Positions 18,019-25,758 of a stretch of 64,000 nt of DNA are shown here, one piece after another; the first letter of the stretch is position 1; each line of letters starts with the position of its first letter. The stretch is from Parabacteroides sp. An277 (lineage in GTDB: Bacteria > Bacteroidota > Bacteroidia > Bacteroidales > Tannerellaceae): contig NZ_NFJB01000002.1 of assembly GCF_002159645.1 (NCBI RefSeq), positions 143,267 to 207,266 on the forward strand, read 5' to 3'. Under the pieces are notes generated by a model that saw only the letters and a list, made by a program, of their open reading frames with translations, did not search any database and was not told where the DNA came from. A program made the position numbers and the translations under genes.

Positions 18019-19059
18019 TCATTCCCCATTTTTAGCCTTGCAGGCATAGATGCGCTGGATGATGTCGACCACCTTCAGCCCCTCCAGCACGTTCGTAGTG
18101 ATGCTTTTGCCCGCCTTTTGGCTGAGCACCTCCACCACGTTGCGGATGACGAAGTTGTGGTTTTGCGCCGAGCCTTTGTAGGGACCGTAGTCGTTGCCTG
18201 GATTCGTGGGCGGGAGTTCAGGCATCTCATAATCTTTGATGTGGCAATATTCCACCTCGTTCATGTATTGCCCGCCGATCTTCACGCTGCCGTTCTCCGC
18301 CACGACGAGGAGGCTGCTCTCCATGTTCTTGTCCCACACGGCGGTGGAATAGTTCAGGCAGCCCATGCCGCCATTCACGAAATCGAACGTGACGAGCCCG
18401 GAATCCTCAAAGTCGGTCAACGCCGCGTGGTTGAAATCGGCAAAACGGGCCTGGATGTGGCAAATGTCGCCGAAGAGCCAATACATGATGTCGATGAAAT
18501 GGGAGAACTGGGTGAAGAGCGTGCCGCCGTCCAACCGTGCATCGCCATGCCATCCGCCCGGCTTGTAGTAACGCTCGTCGCGATTCCAATAGCAATTCAG
18601 TTGCACCATGTAGATTTTCCCCAAGCGTCCGGATTCGACCATCTCCTTTATCCAGACCGAAGGAGGCGAGTAACGGTTTTGCATCACGCAGAAAGCCAAC
18701 CGTTGGTAACGCAGGCAGGCATAGACCACGCGCTCGGCATCCTGTGTGGTAAGCGCCATGGGCTTCTCAATTACCACATGATGTCCTGTCTCAATCGCCC
18801 GTACCGCCATCTCCGCATGAAGCCCGTTCGGCGTGCATATATTAATGACGTCAATCTTCAAATCGGCTGCCAGTAGTTCCTCCAGGCCGGAGAAGAAGGG
18901 GGCGGGATATGCCTCGATACCCAATTCCGCTCGCGGACGGATATCGCACAGGGCTACCAGCTCCGCCCCTTCGTCGCGCGTAATCATCTCGGCATGCCGT
19001 TTCCCGATATGGCCACACCCGACGACGGCAAAGCGTATCTTTTTATCTTTATTTTCCAT
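18019..19059 (-). CDS. Gfo/Idh/MocA-family NAD(P)-dependent sugar dehydrogenase (WbpB/WlbA-like)
   Basis: The 346-residue enzyme has a Rossmann start (IRFAVVGCGHIGKRHAEM), the EKP motif (HHVVIEKPMAL, about residues 94-104) and a C-terminal alpha/beta domain. The closest pattern I recognise is WbpB/WlbA, which oxidises C3 of UDP-GlcNAc-uronate ahead of transamination. That fits the overlapping DegT-type aminotransferase gene upstream (11 bp overlap) and ugd downstream. Together they would make an amino-sugar uronate for the surface polysaccharide; the exact sugar is inference, since no acetyltransferase or epimerase is present here. Confidence 0.82.
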   Translation of the reverse strand: MENKDKKIRFAVVGCGHIGKRHAEMITRDEGAELVALCDIRPRAELGIEAYPAPFFSGLEELLAADLKIDVINICTPNGLHAEMAVRAIETGHHVVIEKPMALTTQDAERVVYACLRYQRLAFCVMQNRYSPPSVWIKEMVESGRLGKIYMVQLNCYWNRDERYYKPGGWHGDARLDGGTLFTQFSHFIDIMYWLFGDICHIQARFADFNHAALTDFEDSGLVTFDFVNGGMGCLNYSTAVWDKNMESSLLVVAENGSVKIGGQYMNEVEYCHIKDYEMPELPPTNPGNDYGPYKGSAQNHNFVIRNVVEVLSQKAGKSITTNVLEGLKVVDIIQRIYACKAKNGE

Positions 19060-20182
19060 AAGCCAATAATGTTTGGGTGACGTAATCGATTTCCTTGTCC
19101 GTCATCTCGGTATGAATCGGCAAGGAAAGGACCGAGCGTGTCAATTGCTCGGAAACGTAAAGCGAAGAGCCGTTGCGCGCCAAGCCATAGAAGGCGTCCT
19201 GTTTGTGCATCGGCACCGGATAATAGACCATCGAAGGAATTCCCCGCTCTTTCAGGTATTGTTGCAAATCGTCCCGTTCGCCACCCGCTATCTGCAAAGT
19301 ATATTGATGGAATACATGCGTCGAATAGTCGGCCCGGAAAGGAATCGCCCAACGGGCATCGTCCCTCAGCGCTTCGTCGTAGCGAACTGCTACCTTCCGA
19401 CGTGCTTCGGCAAATGCATCGATATGGGGCAACTTGACCTCCAGCACCGCTGCCTGCAACGTATCCAAACGAGAATTGCAACCAATGATTTTATGGTGAT
19501 ACTTGGTTTGCTGGCCATGGTTGGCTATCATACGGGCACGTTCGGCCAGTCGGTCGTCGGACGTCATCACCGCTCCGCCATCTCCGTAGCAGGCCAAAGG
19601 CTTGGACGGGAAGAAAGAGGTGGTGCCGATATGGCCGATAGTCCCAGCTTTGCGTCGGCTTCCGTCTTGGTATATTACCTCCGCACCCAGCGATTGGGCA
19701 TTGTCTTCAATCACATAGAGATGATTCTGTTCGGCAATCTGCATGATGCGTTCCATGTCGCCGCACTGCCCAAAGAGATGCACCACGATGATAGCACGCG
19801 TCTTGGGCGAAATGGCCGATTCGATTTGCCAAGGATTGAGGTTGAACGTCCGTTCATCCACATCGACCCATACCGGAATCAAACCCAGCAACGCGACGAC
19901 CTCGGCGGCAGCCACATACGTAAACGATGGCACGATCACCTCATCGCCCGGCATCAAGTTCAACGCCATCAACGCAATCTGCAACGCATCCGTCCCGTTT
20001 CCACAAGGAATCACGTGTGGTACTTGCAAATAGTCCGCTAAGTGAGACGCGAACGCCTTCACTTGCGGACCATTGATAAAGGAACAAGTATCGATAACCT
20101 CTTGCATCGCCGCATCCACCTCCGGTTTCAGCCGGAGGTATTGGCGATGGAGGTCGACCATCTGTATATGTTCATTTTCCAT
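19049..20182 (-). CDS. DegT/DnrJ/EryC1/StrS-family sugar aminotransferase (WbpE-like)
   Basis: The 377-residue PLP enzyme transfers an amino group to a keto-UDP-sugar. The PLP lysine lies in SFFPSKPLACYGDGGA (Lys about 194); the cofactor-contact motifs NGTDALQIA, HLFGQCGDM and EDNAQSLGA are present. It overlaps the Gfo/Idh gene by 11 bp and lies 15 bp downstream of metG, so the three are probably co-transcribed. Paired with the dehydrogenase, a C3 aminotransferase of the WbpE/WlbC kind is the best reading. It is full-length for the family. Confidence 0.88.
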   Translation of the reverse strand: MENEHIQMVDLHRQYLRLKPEVDAAMQEVIDTCSFINGPQVKAFASHLADYLQVPHVIPCGNGTDALQIALMALNLMPGDEVIVPSFTYVAAAEVVALLGLIPVWVDVDERTFNLNPWQIESAISPKTRAIIVVHLFGQCGDMERIMQIAEQNHLYVIEDNAQSLGAEVIYQDGSRRKAGTIGHIGTTSFFPSKPLACYGDGGAVMTSDDRLAERARMIANHGQQTKYHHKIIGCNSRLDTLQAAVLEVKLPHIDAFAEARRKVAVRYDEALRDDARWAIPFRADYSTHVFHQYTLQIAGGERDDLQQYLKERGIPSMVYYPVPMHKQDAFYGLARNGSSLYVSEQLTRSVLSLPIHTEMTDKEIDYVTQTLLAYGK

Positions 20183-20197
20183 TTTAAAAAGCTATAT

Positions 20198-22237
20198 TTA
20201 TTTCACTTCGCTCCCCGGCTTCACGCTCTTTTCGGGCATAATGACAGAGAGCTTGCCATCGAAATCCTCGGCGGAGAGAATCATGCCTTCCGACACGATG
20301 CCTTTCAACTTGCGCGGAGCCAAATTGGCGATGAAGCAAATTTGTTTGCCCACGAGCTCTTCCGGTTTGTAATGCTGGGCGATGCCGGAGACAATGGTGC
20401 GTTTTTCCAGTCCGTCGTCGATCCGGAACTGCAACAGTTTGTCGGCTTTCGGTACTTTGGTGCATTCCAACACCGTTCCTACGCGGATATCCAACTTCGT
20501 GAAATCGTCGAAGGCAATATTTTCGCGGATGGGTTTGGCTTTGTAGTTCGCCTCTTCGTTTGCCTTCTTCGTCGCGAGCAATTTGTCTATTTGCGCCTGT
20601 ATCACGTCGTCTTCTATCTTCTCGAAGAGCAGTTCCGCCTTGCCCAACTCGTGTCCGGCTTCGAGCAGGTCGGTCGATCCCAAACGATCCCAGCCCAACG
20701 GCTCGACGTTCAGCATCGTGTTCAGCTTCTTCATGCTGAAGGGCAGGAACGGCTCGAAGGCGATGGCCAAGTTGGCCGTAATTTGCAAGGCAATGTGCAA
20801 GATCGTCGCCACCCGATTCATATCCGTCTTGGCCAATTTCCACGGCTCTGTGTCCGCCAAGTATTTGTTTCCGATGCGGGCGAGGTTCATGGCCTCCTTC
20901 TGGGCATCGCGGAAATGGAAGGTATCGAGCAAACGTTCCACGTCGGCTTTCACGTTCTTGAAGTCTTCGAGCGTTTGGCGGTCGTAATCCGTCAGTTCAC
21001 CGGCTGCCGGTACTTTCCCGTCGAAGTATTTACCCGTCAACACCAACACGCGGTTCACGAAATTACCCAAGATAGCCACCAACTCGTTATTGTTGCGGGC
21101 TTGGAAATCTTTCCAGGTGAAATCGTTGTCCTTCGTCTCGGGGGCATTGGCGGTCAGGACGTATCGGAGCACATCCTGCTTGCCCGGCATATCCACCAAG
21201 TATTCATTCAACCAGACTGCCCAGTTGCGCGAGGTGGAAATCTTGTCGCCCTCCAAGTTCAGGAACTCATTGGCCGGCACGTTCTCAGGCAGGTTGTAGG
21301 TACCTTCCGCTTTCAGCATCGTAGGGAACACAATGCAGTGGAACACGATATTGTCTTTCCCGATGAAGTGAATCATCTTCGTTTCTGGGTCTTTCCACCA
21401 TTTTTCCCAGCTGTCTGGCAGCAATTCTTTCGTGTTCGAAATGTAACCGATGGGCGCGTCGAACCATACATACAACACTTTGCCCTCAGCACCTTCTACC
21501 GGCACGGGGATACCCCAGTCCAAATCGCGGCTCACGGCGCGAGGTTGCAAGCCCATGTCGAGCCAGCTCTTGCACTGCCCGTACACGTTGGGTTTCCACT
21601 CCTTGTGGCCCTCCAGAATCCATTCGCGGAGGAAAGGTTCCCACTTGTCGAGCGGCAGGTACCAGTGCTTCGTCTGGCGCATGACCGGTTGGCTTCCGCT
21701 GATGGCCGACTTCGGATTAATCAAGTCGGTCGGGCTGAGCGACGTCCCGCACGCCTCGCATTGGTCGCCATACGCATGTTCGTTGCCGCAATGCGGGCAG
21801 GTTCCGGTGATGTACCGGTCAGCCAGGAACTGCTGCGCCTCTTCGTCGTAATATTGTTCGCTGGTTTTCTCGATAAACTCACCCTTGTCGTAAAGGGTGC
21901 GGAAAAATTCGGAAGCGGTTTCGTAATGGATTTTCGAGGTCGTCCGCGAATAAATATCAAACGAGATGCCAAAATCCTCGAACGATTTCTTAATAATATT
22001 ATGATAGCGGTCCACCACGTCTTGCGGCGTAATGCCCTCCTTTTTCGCGCGGATGGTGATAGGCACACCGTGCTCGTCGGAGCCGCCAATCATAATCACC
22101 TCTTCCCCCTTCAGGCGCAAATAGCGCGCATAAATATCCGCAGGCACATAGACGCCCGCCAAGTGGCCGATGTGTACCGGTCCGTTCGCATACGGCAACG
22201 CCGTCGTGATTAACGTTCGCTTAAATTTTTTCTCCAT
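20198..22237 (-). CDS. metG: Methionyl-tRNA synthetase with C-terminal tRNA-binding domain
   Basis: The 679-residue enzyme charges tRNA-Met in the cytoplasm. Visible are the class I signature HIGH (residues 22-25), a zinc knuckle with CPHCG and CEAC, and the KMSKS equivalent KISTS. The C-terminal EMAP/OB-fold domain ([22 protein letters not shown]) dimerises and binds tRNA. A longer frame opens at 22276, but the TACCTTTG box at 22264-22271 lies inside that extension, so [19 protein letters not shown] at 22237 is the start. The gene is followed 15 bp later by the sugar aminotransferase. Confidence 0.96.
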   Translation of the reverse strand: MEKKFKRTLITTALPYANGPVHIGHLAGVYVPADIYARYLRLKGEEVIMIGGSDEHGVPITIRAKKEGITPQDVVDRYHNIIKKSFEDFGISFDIYSRTTSKIHYETASEFFRTLYDKGEFIEKTSEQYYDEEAQQFLADRYITGTCPHCGNEHAYGDQCEACGTSLSPTDLINPKSAISGSQPVMRQTKHWYLPLDKWEPFLREWILEGHKEWKPNVYGQCKSWLDMGLQPRAVSRDLDWGIPVPVEGAEGKVLYVWFDAPIGYISNTKELLPDSWEKWWKDPETKMIHFIGKDNIVFHCIVFPTMLKAEGTYNLPENVPANEFLNLEGDKISTSRNWAVWLNEYLVDMPGKQDVLRYVLTANAPETKDNDFTWKDFQARNNNELVAILGNFVNRVLVLTGKYFDGKVPAAGELTDYDRQTLEDFKNVKADVERLLDTFHFRDAQKEAMNLARIGNKYLADTEPWKLAKTDMNRVATILHIALQITANLAIAFEPFLPFSMKKLNTMLNVEPLGWDRLGSTDLLEAGHELGKAELLFEKIEDDVIQAQIDKLLATKKANEEANYKAKPIRENIAFDDFTKLDIRVGTVLECTKVPKADKLLQFRIDDGLEKRTIVSGIAQHYKPEELVGKQICFIANLAPRKLKGIVSEGMILSAEDFDGKLSVIMPEKSVKPGSEVK

Positions 22238-22263
22238 ACCAAATTTCTTCTGTTTTCTTCCGG

Positions 22264-22271
22264 CAAAGGTA
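22264..22271 (-). promoter_or_regulatory. Promoter -7 box of metG
   Basis: TACCTTTG on the minus strand, about 27 bp upstream of the ATG at 22237. The -33 element is not clear. Confidence 0.5.
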
Positions 22272-22382
22272 CGCATATTTTTTCGAACGTGCTACGATTG
22301 CCCGGCATACTATTTGCACCCCTCCTCCTAAGCTACCCCTTCCTGTTCTTGGAAATATCCATGTAATTTTATTTTATCACCT

Positions 22383-22610
22383 CCAGATACAAGAGAAATT
22401 AAAGTCATTTTACTTTGCTTTTTCCAGCTATGGGAGGAACTTATGCTATTTTACATGAATTCCTCCCGTAGCTGGAGTAATGAATATTATTTTACTTTTC
22501 TTTATCCTATAACTGGAAGAAATCAAATTTATTTATTCTATTTTCTCCAGCTATAGGATAAATATAAATCTATTTCTTTTTTATTCTCCAGCTATAGGAA
22601 AATAATATGT
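22383..22610. repeat. Degenerate 41-bp repeat array with units in both orientations
   Basis: CCAG words at 22383, 22424, 22547 and 22588, and inverted CTGG words at 22472 and 22513, keep a 41-bp step within each orientation block. The core is CTCCAGCTATAGGA or its complement. The unit at 22424 and the inverted one near 22460 can form a strong hairpin (CCAGCTATGGGAGGAA with TTCCTCCCGTAGCTGG). The flanks are very A+T-rich. The array fills the gap upstream of metG; the rest of 22272-22382 shows nothing I recognise. Confidence 0.75.
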
Positions 22611-22696
22611 ATGTTTACTTTACTAGCTCCCAATCCCCGCGGAGAAGCCGCAACGCCATTGGAACCCCTATTTTCTTCCGCTATCCCCAAAACAAA

Positions 22697-22734
22697 CGCC
22701 GGGACACGGAATTTCCATATTCCGCATCCCGGCG
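22697..22734. terminator. Terminator hairpin after the DUF4838-type gene
   Basis: CGCCGGGA...ACGGAAT pairs with ATTCCG...TCCCGGCG around a short loop; a T-rich stretch follows in minus-strand sense. It lies 28 bp below the stop at 22762. Confidence 0.75.
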
Positions 22735-22761
22735 TCCAAACAAGAGCCCAAAGAACTTATT

Positions 22762-24957
22762 TCAATGCACTTCCACTTCGTCGAGGAAGAACCAAGCAGG
22801 ATAACCTACGCCATAATGCCACGAGGGACACAAGCCGAGCGTTTCAATCTCGACTTTAATATAGCGGGCCTTGACAGGCGTAGAGGAAGAGGCCGTTCCT
22901 TTCACGAACTTCACCTTCCCATCGCGGTCTTCCGGGAACGAGAAGGAACCGAAGGGGCGGAAGGTCTGCTTATCGCTCGAAACGGAATAGGTTCCCCCTT
23001 TCGGCAGTAAAATCCAGGCACCGAGTTGGTGGAGGAAGTCGGCCGAGATGGTGGTGAATTCCTTCTCCTCGCCCAAGTCGAGGATAAAGGCCGCATCTTT
23101 GCCTTCCCAACCGACCCAGCTCTCCACGTAGGTCGTGCCGCCATAAAGCCCGTCCGTCAGGGCACGGTCGGCTATCGGCTGGTACGTTTTCGCGGGTGGA
23201 AGAATCCATTCCACCTTTGCGCCGAGCGCCAGGCTGGGTTCCGCCTGCGGGAGGAAACGCTCTTTATATAAAGTATAATACTCTTCGGGCGGATTGTTGC
23301 GTTCGTTGAGTGTCTTCACGCCGAATTGGGCCGTCCGTTCGTGGAAAAGGTCCAGCTTCGTGCGAATCTCGTCCAAATCGTTGTCAGTTCGCGTGCGGGC
23401 AATCTCCAACTCTGCATACTGAAGCGGCAAGCGCGTCAGACGGACGTGGTCAAGTCGGTCCTTATCTGATGCCACGACCTCTTCCGCGCGGTCGAACAAC
23501 TCATTGTACCGTTTCATCAACGCGGGACAGAGCAAGCCGTCTTTATGCGAAATGGGCGAATCGTAAATCCACAGCGGCTGATGGCTGGCCAAGAGCGCGC
23601 CCTCCTGCCTATCGATGTATTGCCGCATATAAGGAGCCGCCGCGCCGTAGTAGCCGTCCAAGAAATGGTTCATGAGCGAATCCATGTCCTGATACGGATT
23701 CCACATCAGCTTGCTCACGAGGTAAGCGCGCATCTCCATGAAGTCGCCGCCCCGCACGCCGCCAATCTGCGAGAAGTGCATCGTGGCATGGTGCTGGTGG
23801 AAAAGCTGGATATTCTTTTGGATGATGTGGAAATTGGGGAAAGGCGCTACCATATTGTCGAAGTTGATACCGTAATCCCATACATATATATTATTGGAGA
23901 TGCGCGACCAACCCTCCAACGCCTGCATGAAGTAGCGGCCCGACTCGTTGTCCGTCAGCGGGACTTCGCGCTTGCAATCGATGTCGCAGAGCATGATGTT
24001 CACATTCGGGAGCGGCTTCACATGCTTGGGCGGTTGCATCGAATAAAGATACGCCAGCGTCGAGAACTCCTTGTCCGGATAATGCGCGGCCAGTTTGTTC
24101 AGGAAGCGAATGATATTGCCCGACGGCGAACCCTCGTATTCGTCCACCTTCCGACACGCCTCGCACGAACAGTAGGTGTTGTTCCCGTCGTTCTGGCTGA
24201 TGGAAATCATCTTCAAACCGGGATTGGCTTTGAAGATAGAATCCAACTGATGCACCACGGCATCGAAGACATCCGGATTCGTGAGGCACCATTGGCTATG
24301 ATTGCCCGGCCGCCGTTCGCCGTTAATAAAGGAATAATACTCCGGATGCTCCTTCCCGAAACGAGCTGCAGGCAGGATGCGGTCGAACGTATGTACCCAC
24401 AGATTACCGATGAACTCCTCGCTCGGCTCTTCCAAACGATACCATGCTTTATAAATAGGATCTGAAGCGCTATAGCTCTGCGTCTGCCGATAGCGGAAAG
24501 CGGGCGTCTCGGAACGGTCCAACTTAGGGATTGTGATAGATGGGTTCGGTTCGAAACGGAAATAATCAGCCGTATAGCAAGAGACACCCAGCTCTTGCTC
24601 CAGCAAATCGACCACGCCATAGATTGCGCCCTTGTCGCCACCCGTCTGGATATGCAAGCATCCATCCGTGGTCAGAAGGCGGAACCCATCTTCACCGGCT
24701 TGGTCGGTAGGTTCACCAATCAGGATGTCGTTCGTTTTTACTTGCTTTGTCTCCATGATGGGAAGTTCCGCGCCGCTGATACGCCCGACGAAGTCTTGCA
24801 ACAACTCCGCCGCTTCCCGGTTCGCTTTCTCGTCCGAGGCCAAGACGATGCGGGCCACCGGTCGCCCCGCTTGCGTCACCGTCACCTGCGCCTCCAAGGA
24901 AAAGGCCGCGCCCAGGCATATCCCGGCGAGGCCGATACATTTGATTAAGTTTGCCAT
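22762..24957 (-). CDS. Secreted DUF4838-type protein with N-terminal glycosidase-like and C-terminal discoidin-like domains
   Basis: The 731-residue protein starts with a signal peptide (MANLIKCIGLAGICLGAAFSLEAQ). Residues about 25-140 look like the beta/alpha N-domain that precedes GH20/GH67 barrels (DILIGEP, GDKGAIYGVVDLLE). The large middle part (WVHTFDRILPAARFGKEHPEYY, SISQNDGNNTYCSCEAC, YVWDYGINFDN) matches what I recall as DUF4838, a barrel domain of uncertain glycosidase activity. The last about 140 residues resemble an F5/8-type carbohydrate-binding domain. It is probably a periplasmic or surface glycan-acting protein. The start is chosen because a TACATTTG box at 24983-24990 excludes more upstream codons. 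Confidence 0.75.
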   Translation of the reverse strand: MANLIKCIGLAGICLGAAFSLEAQVTVTQAGRPVARIVLASDEKANREAAELLQDFVGRISGAELPIMETKQVKTNDILIGEPTDQAGEDGFRLLTTDGCLHIQTGGDKGAIYGVVDLLEQELGVSCYTADYFRFEPNPSITIPKLDRSETPAFRYRQTQSYSASDPIYKAWYRLEEPSEEFIGNLWVHTFDRILPAARFGKEHPEYYSFINGERRPGNHSQWCLTNPDVFDAVVHQLDSIFKANPGLKMISISQNDGNNTYCSCEACRKVDEYEGSPSGNIIRFLNKLAAHYPDKEFSTLAYLYSMQPPKHVKPLPNVNIMLCDIDCKREVPLTDNESGRYFMQALEGWSRISNNIYVWDYGINFDNMVAPFPNFHIIQKNIQLFHQHHATMHFSQIGGVRGGDFMEMRAYLVSKLMWNPYQDMDSLMNHFLDGYYGAAAPYMRQYIDRQEGALLASHQPLWIYDSPISHKDGLLCPALMKRYNELFDRAEEVVASDKDRLDHVRLTRLPLQYAELEIARTRTDNDLDEIRTKLDLFHERTAQFGVKTLNERNNPPEEYYTLYKERFLPQAEPSLALGAKVEWILPPAKTYQPIADRALTDGLYGGTTYVESWVGWEGKDAAFILDLGEEKEFTTISADFLHQLGAWILLPKGGTYSVSSDKQTFRPFGSFSFPEDRDGKVKFVKGTASSSTPVKARYIKVEIETLGLCPSWHYGVGYPAWFFLDEVEVH

Positions 24958-24982
24958 GTTATTTGTAAGTTTAAAGTGCATG

Positions 24983-24990
24983 CAAATGTA
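24983..24990 (-). promoter_or_regulatory. Promoter -7 box of the DUF4838-type gene
   Basis: TACATTTG on the minus strand; the transcription start near 24977 leaves about 20 nt before the ATG at 24957. The -33 element is weak. Confidence 0.45.
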
Positions 24991-25117
24991 CATATCTTTT
25001 TCCAAATGGCAGAGAATGGGACACGAATTATGCATATCCGGGCCCACCCCAAGGCTATGTTCGCACACATAGGGCTTTTTACCATCCCGGAAAGGCGGAA
25101 GTTCGCGCGAAAAAGCG

Positions 25118-25125
25118 TACATTTG
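25118..25125 (+). promoter_or_regulatory. Promoter -7 box of the HD-domain gene
   Basis: TACATTTG on the plus strand, 22 bp upstream of the ATG at 25147. It is divergent to the DUF4838-type promoter. No clear -33 element. Confidence 0.45.
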
Positions 25126-25146
25126 TCCCGAAAAATCGAAAAGACA

Positions 25147-25689
25147 ATGGAACCATTTGCAATTATCCAGAAATATTACGCGCAGGATTCGGACGCTTAC
25201 CGCATCCTGACGACCCATAGCCGAAGCGTGGCAGACAAGGCATTAGCCATCGCCCGTCGGCATCCGGAGTTGAACCTCGACCTCACCTTCATCGAAGAGG
25301 CGGCCCTGCTGCACGACATCGGTATCTTCCGATGCGACGCGCCCGATATCGATTGCCATGGCGACGCGCCCTACATCTGTCACGGCTACCTGGGTGCCGA
25401 ACTGATGCGGGCTGAAGGCTATCCGCGCCATGCGCTGGTGTGCGAACGGCATACCGGCACGGGACTGTCGCTGAAGATGATTGAAGAACAGGGGCTTCCC
25501 GTTCCACACCGCGACATGCGCCCCGTCTCGTGGGAAGAACAAATCATCTGCTTTGCCGACAAGTTTTACAGCAAGACGCACCTAGAACGCGAAAAGACAC
25601 CCGAGAAAATCCGCAAGAGCCTCTCGAAATATGGAGAAGAAACCGTTTCACAATTTGATGCGTGGTATAAACTCTTTTTAGGGGAATAA
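25147..25689 (+). CDS. HD-domain phosphohydrolase
   Basis: The 180-residue cytoplasmic protein has the HD metal-binding pattern: His in THSRSVADKALAIAR, the HD pair in EEAALLHDIGIF, and later His and Asp residues (ICHGYLGAELMRAEG, CFADKFYSKT). This is the compact HDIG type of metal-dependent phosphohydrolase acting on nucleotides or phosphoesters; the substrate is unknown. A longer frame opens at 24976, but that part reads as noncoding and the promoter box at 25118 lies inside it, so MEPFAIIQKYY at 25147 is preferred. Confidence 0.85.
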   Translation: MEPFAIIQKYYAQDSDAYRILTTHSRSVADKALAIARRHPELNLDLTFIEEAALLHDIGIFRCDAPDIDCHGDAPYICHGYLGAELMRAEGYPRHALVCERHTGTGLSLKMIEEQGLPVPHRDMRPVSWEEQIICFADKFYSKTHLEREKTPEKIRKSLSKYGEETVSQFDAWYKLFLGE

Positions 25690-25714
25690 ATGCGTGGAGC
25701 TCCGTATTTTGTTA

Positions 25715-25722
25715 TACCTTTG
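25715..25722 (+). promoter_or_regulatory. Promoter -7 box of the lptD-like gene
   Basis: TACCTTTG on the plus strand, 36 bp upstream of the ATG at 25759; the -33 region is weak. Confidence 0.5.
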
Positions 25723-25758
25723 CGCCTTGTTAATGCCTTTGCGCAGAATTTTGTGTGA

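Noticed and set aside
17737..18049. Several overlapping repetitive ORFs on both strands
   Set aside because: They are created by the 42-bp repeat, whose length is a multiple of three, so every frame without a stop in one unit stays open. They have no start context or recognisable product.
20042..22213. 723-codon plus-strand open frame
   Set aside because: It is exactly antisense to metG, which has all synthetase motifs. The antisense product is Arg/His/Leu-rich without family resemblance.
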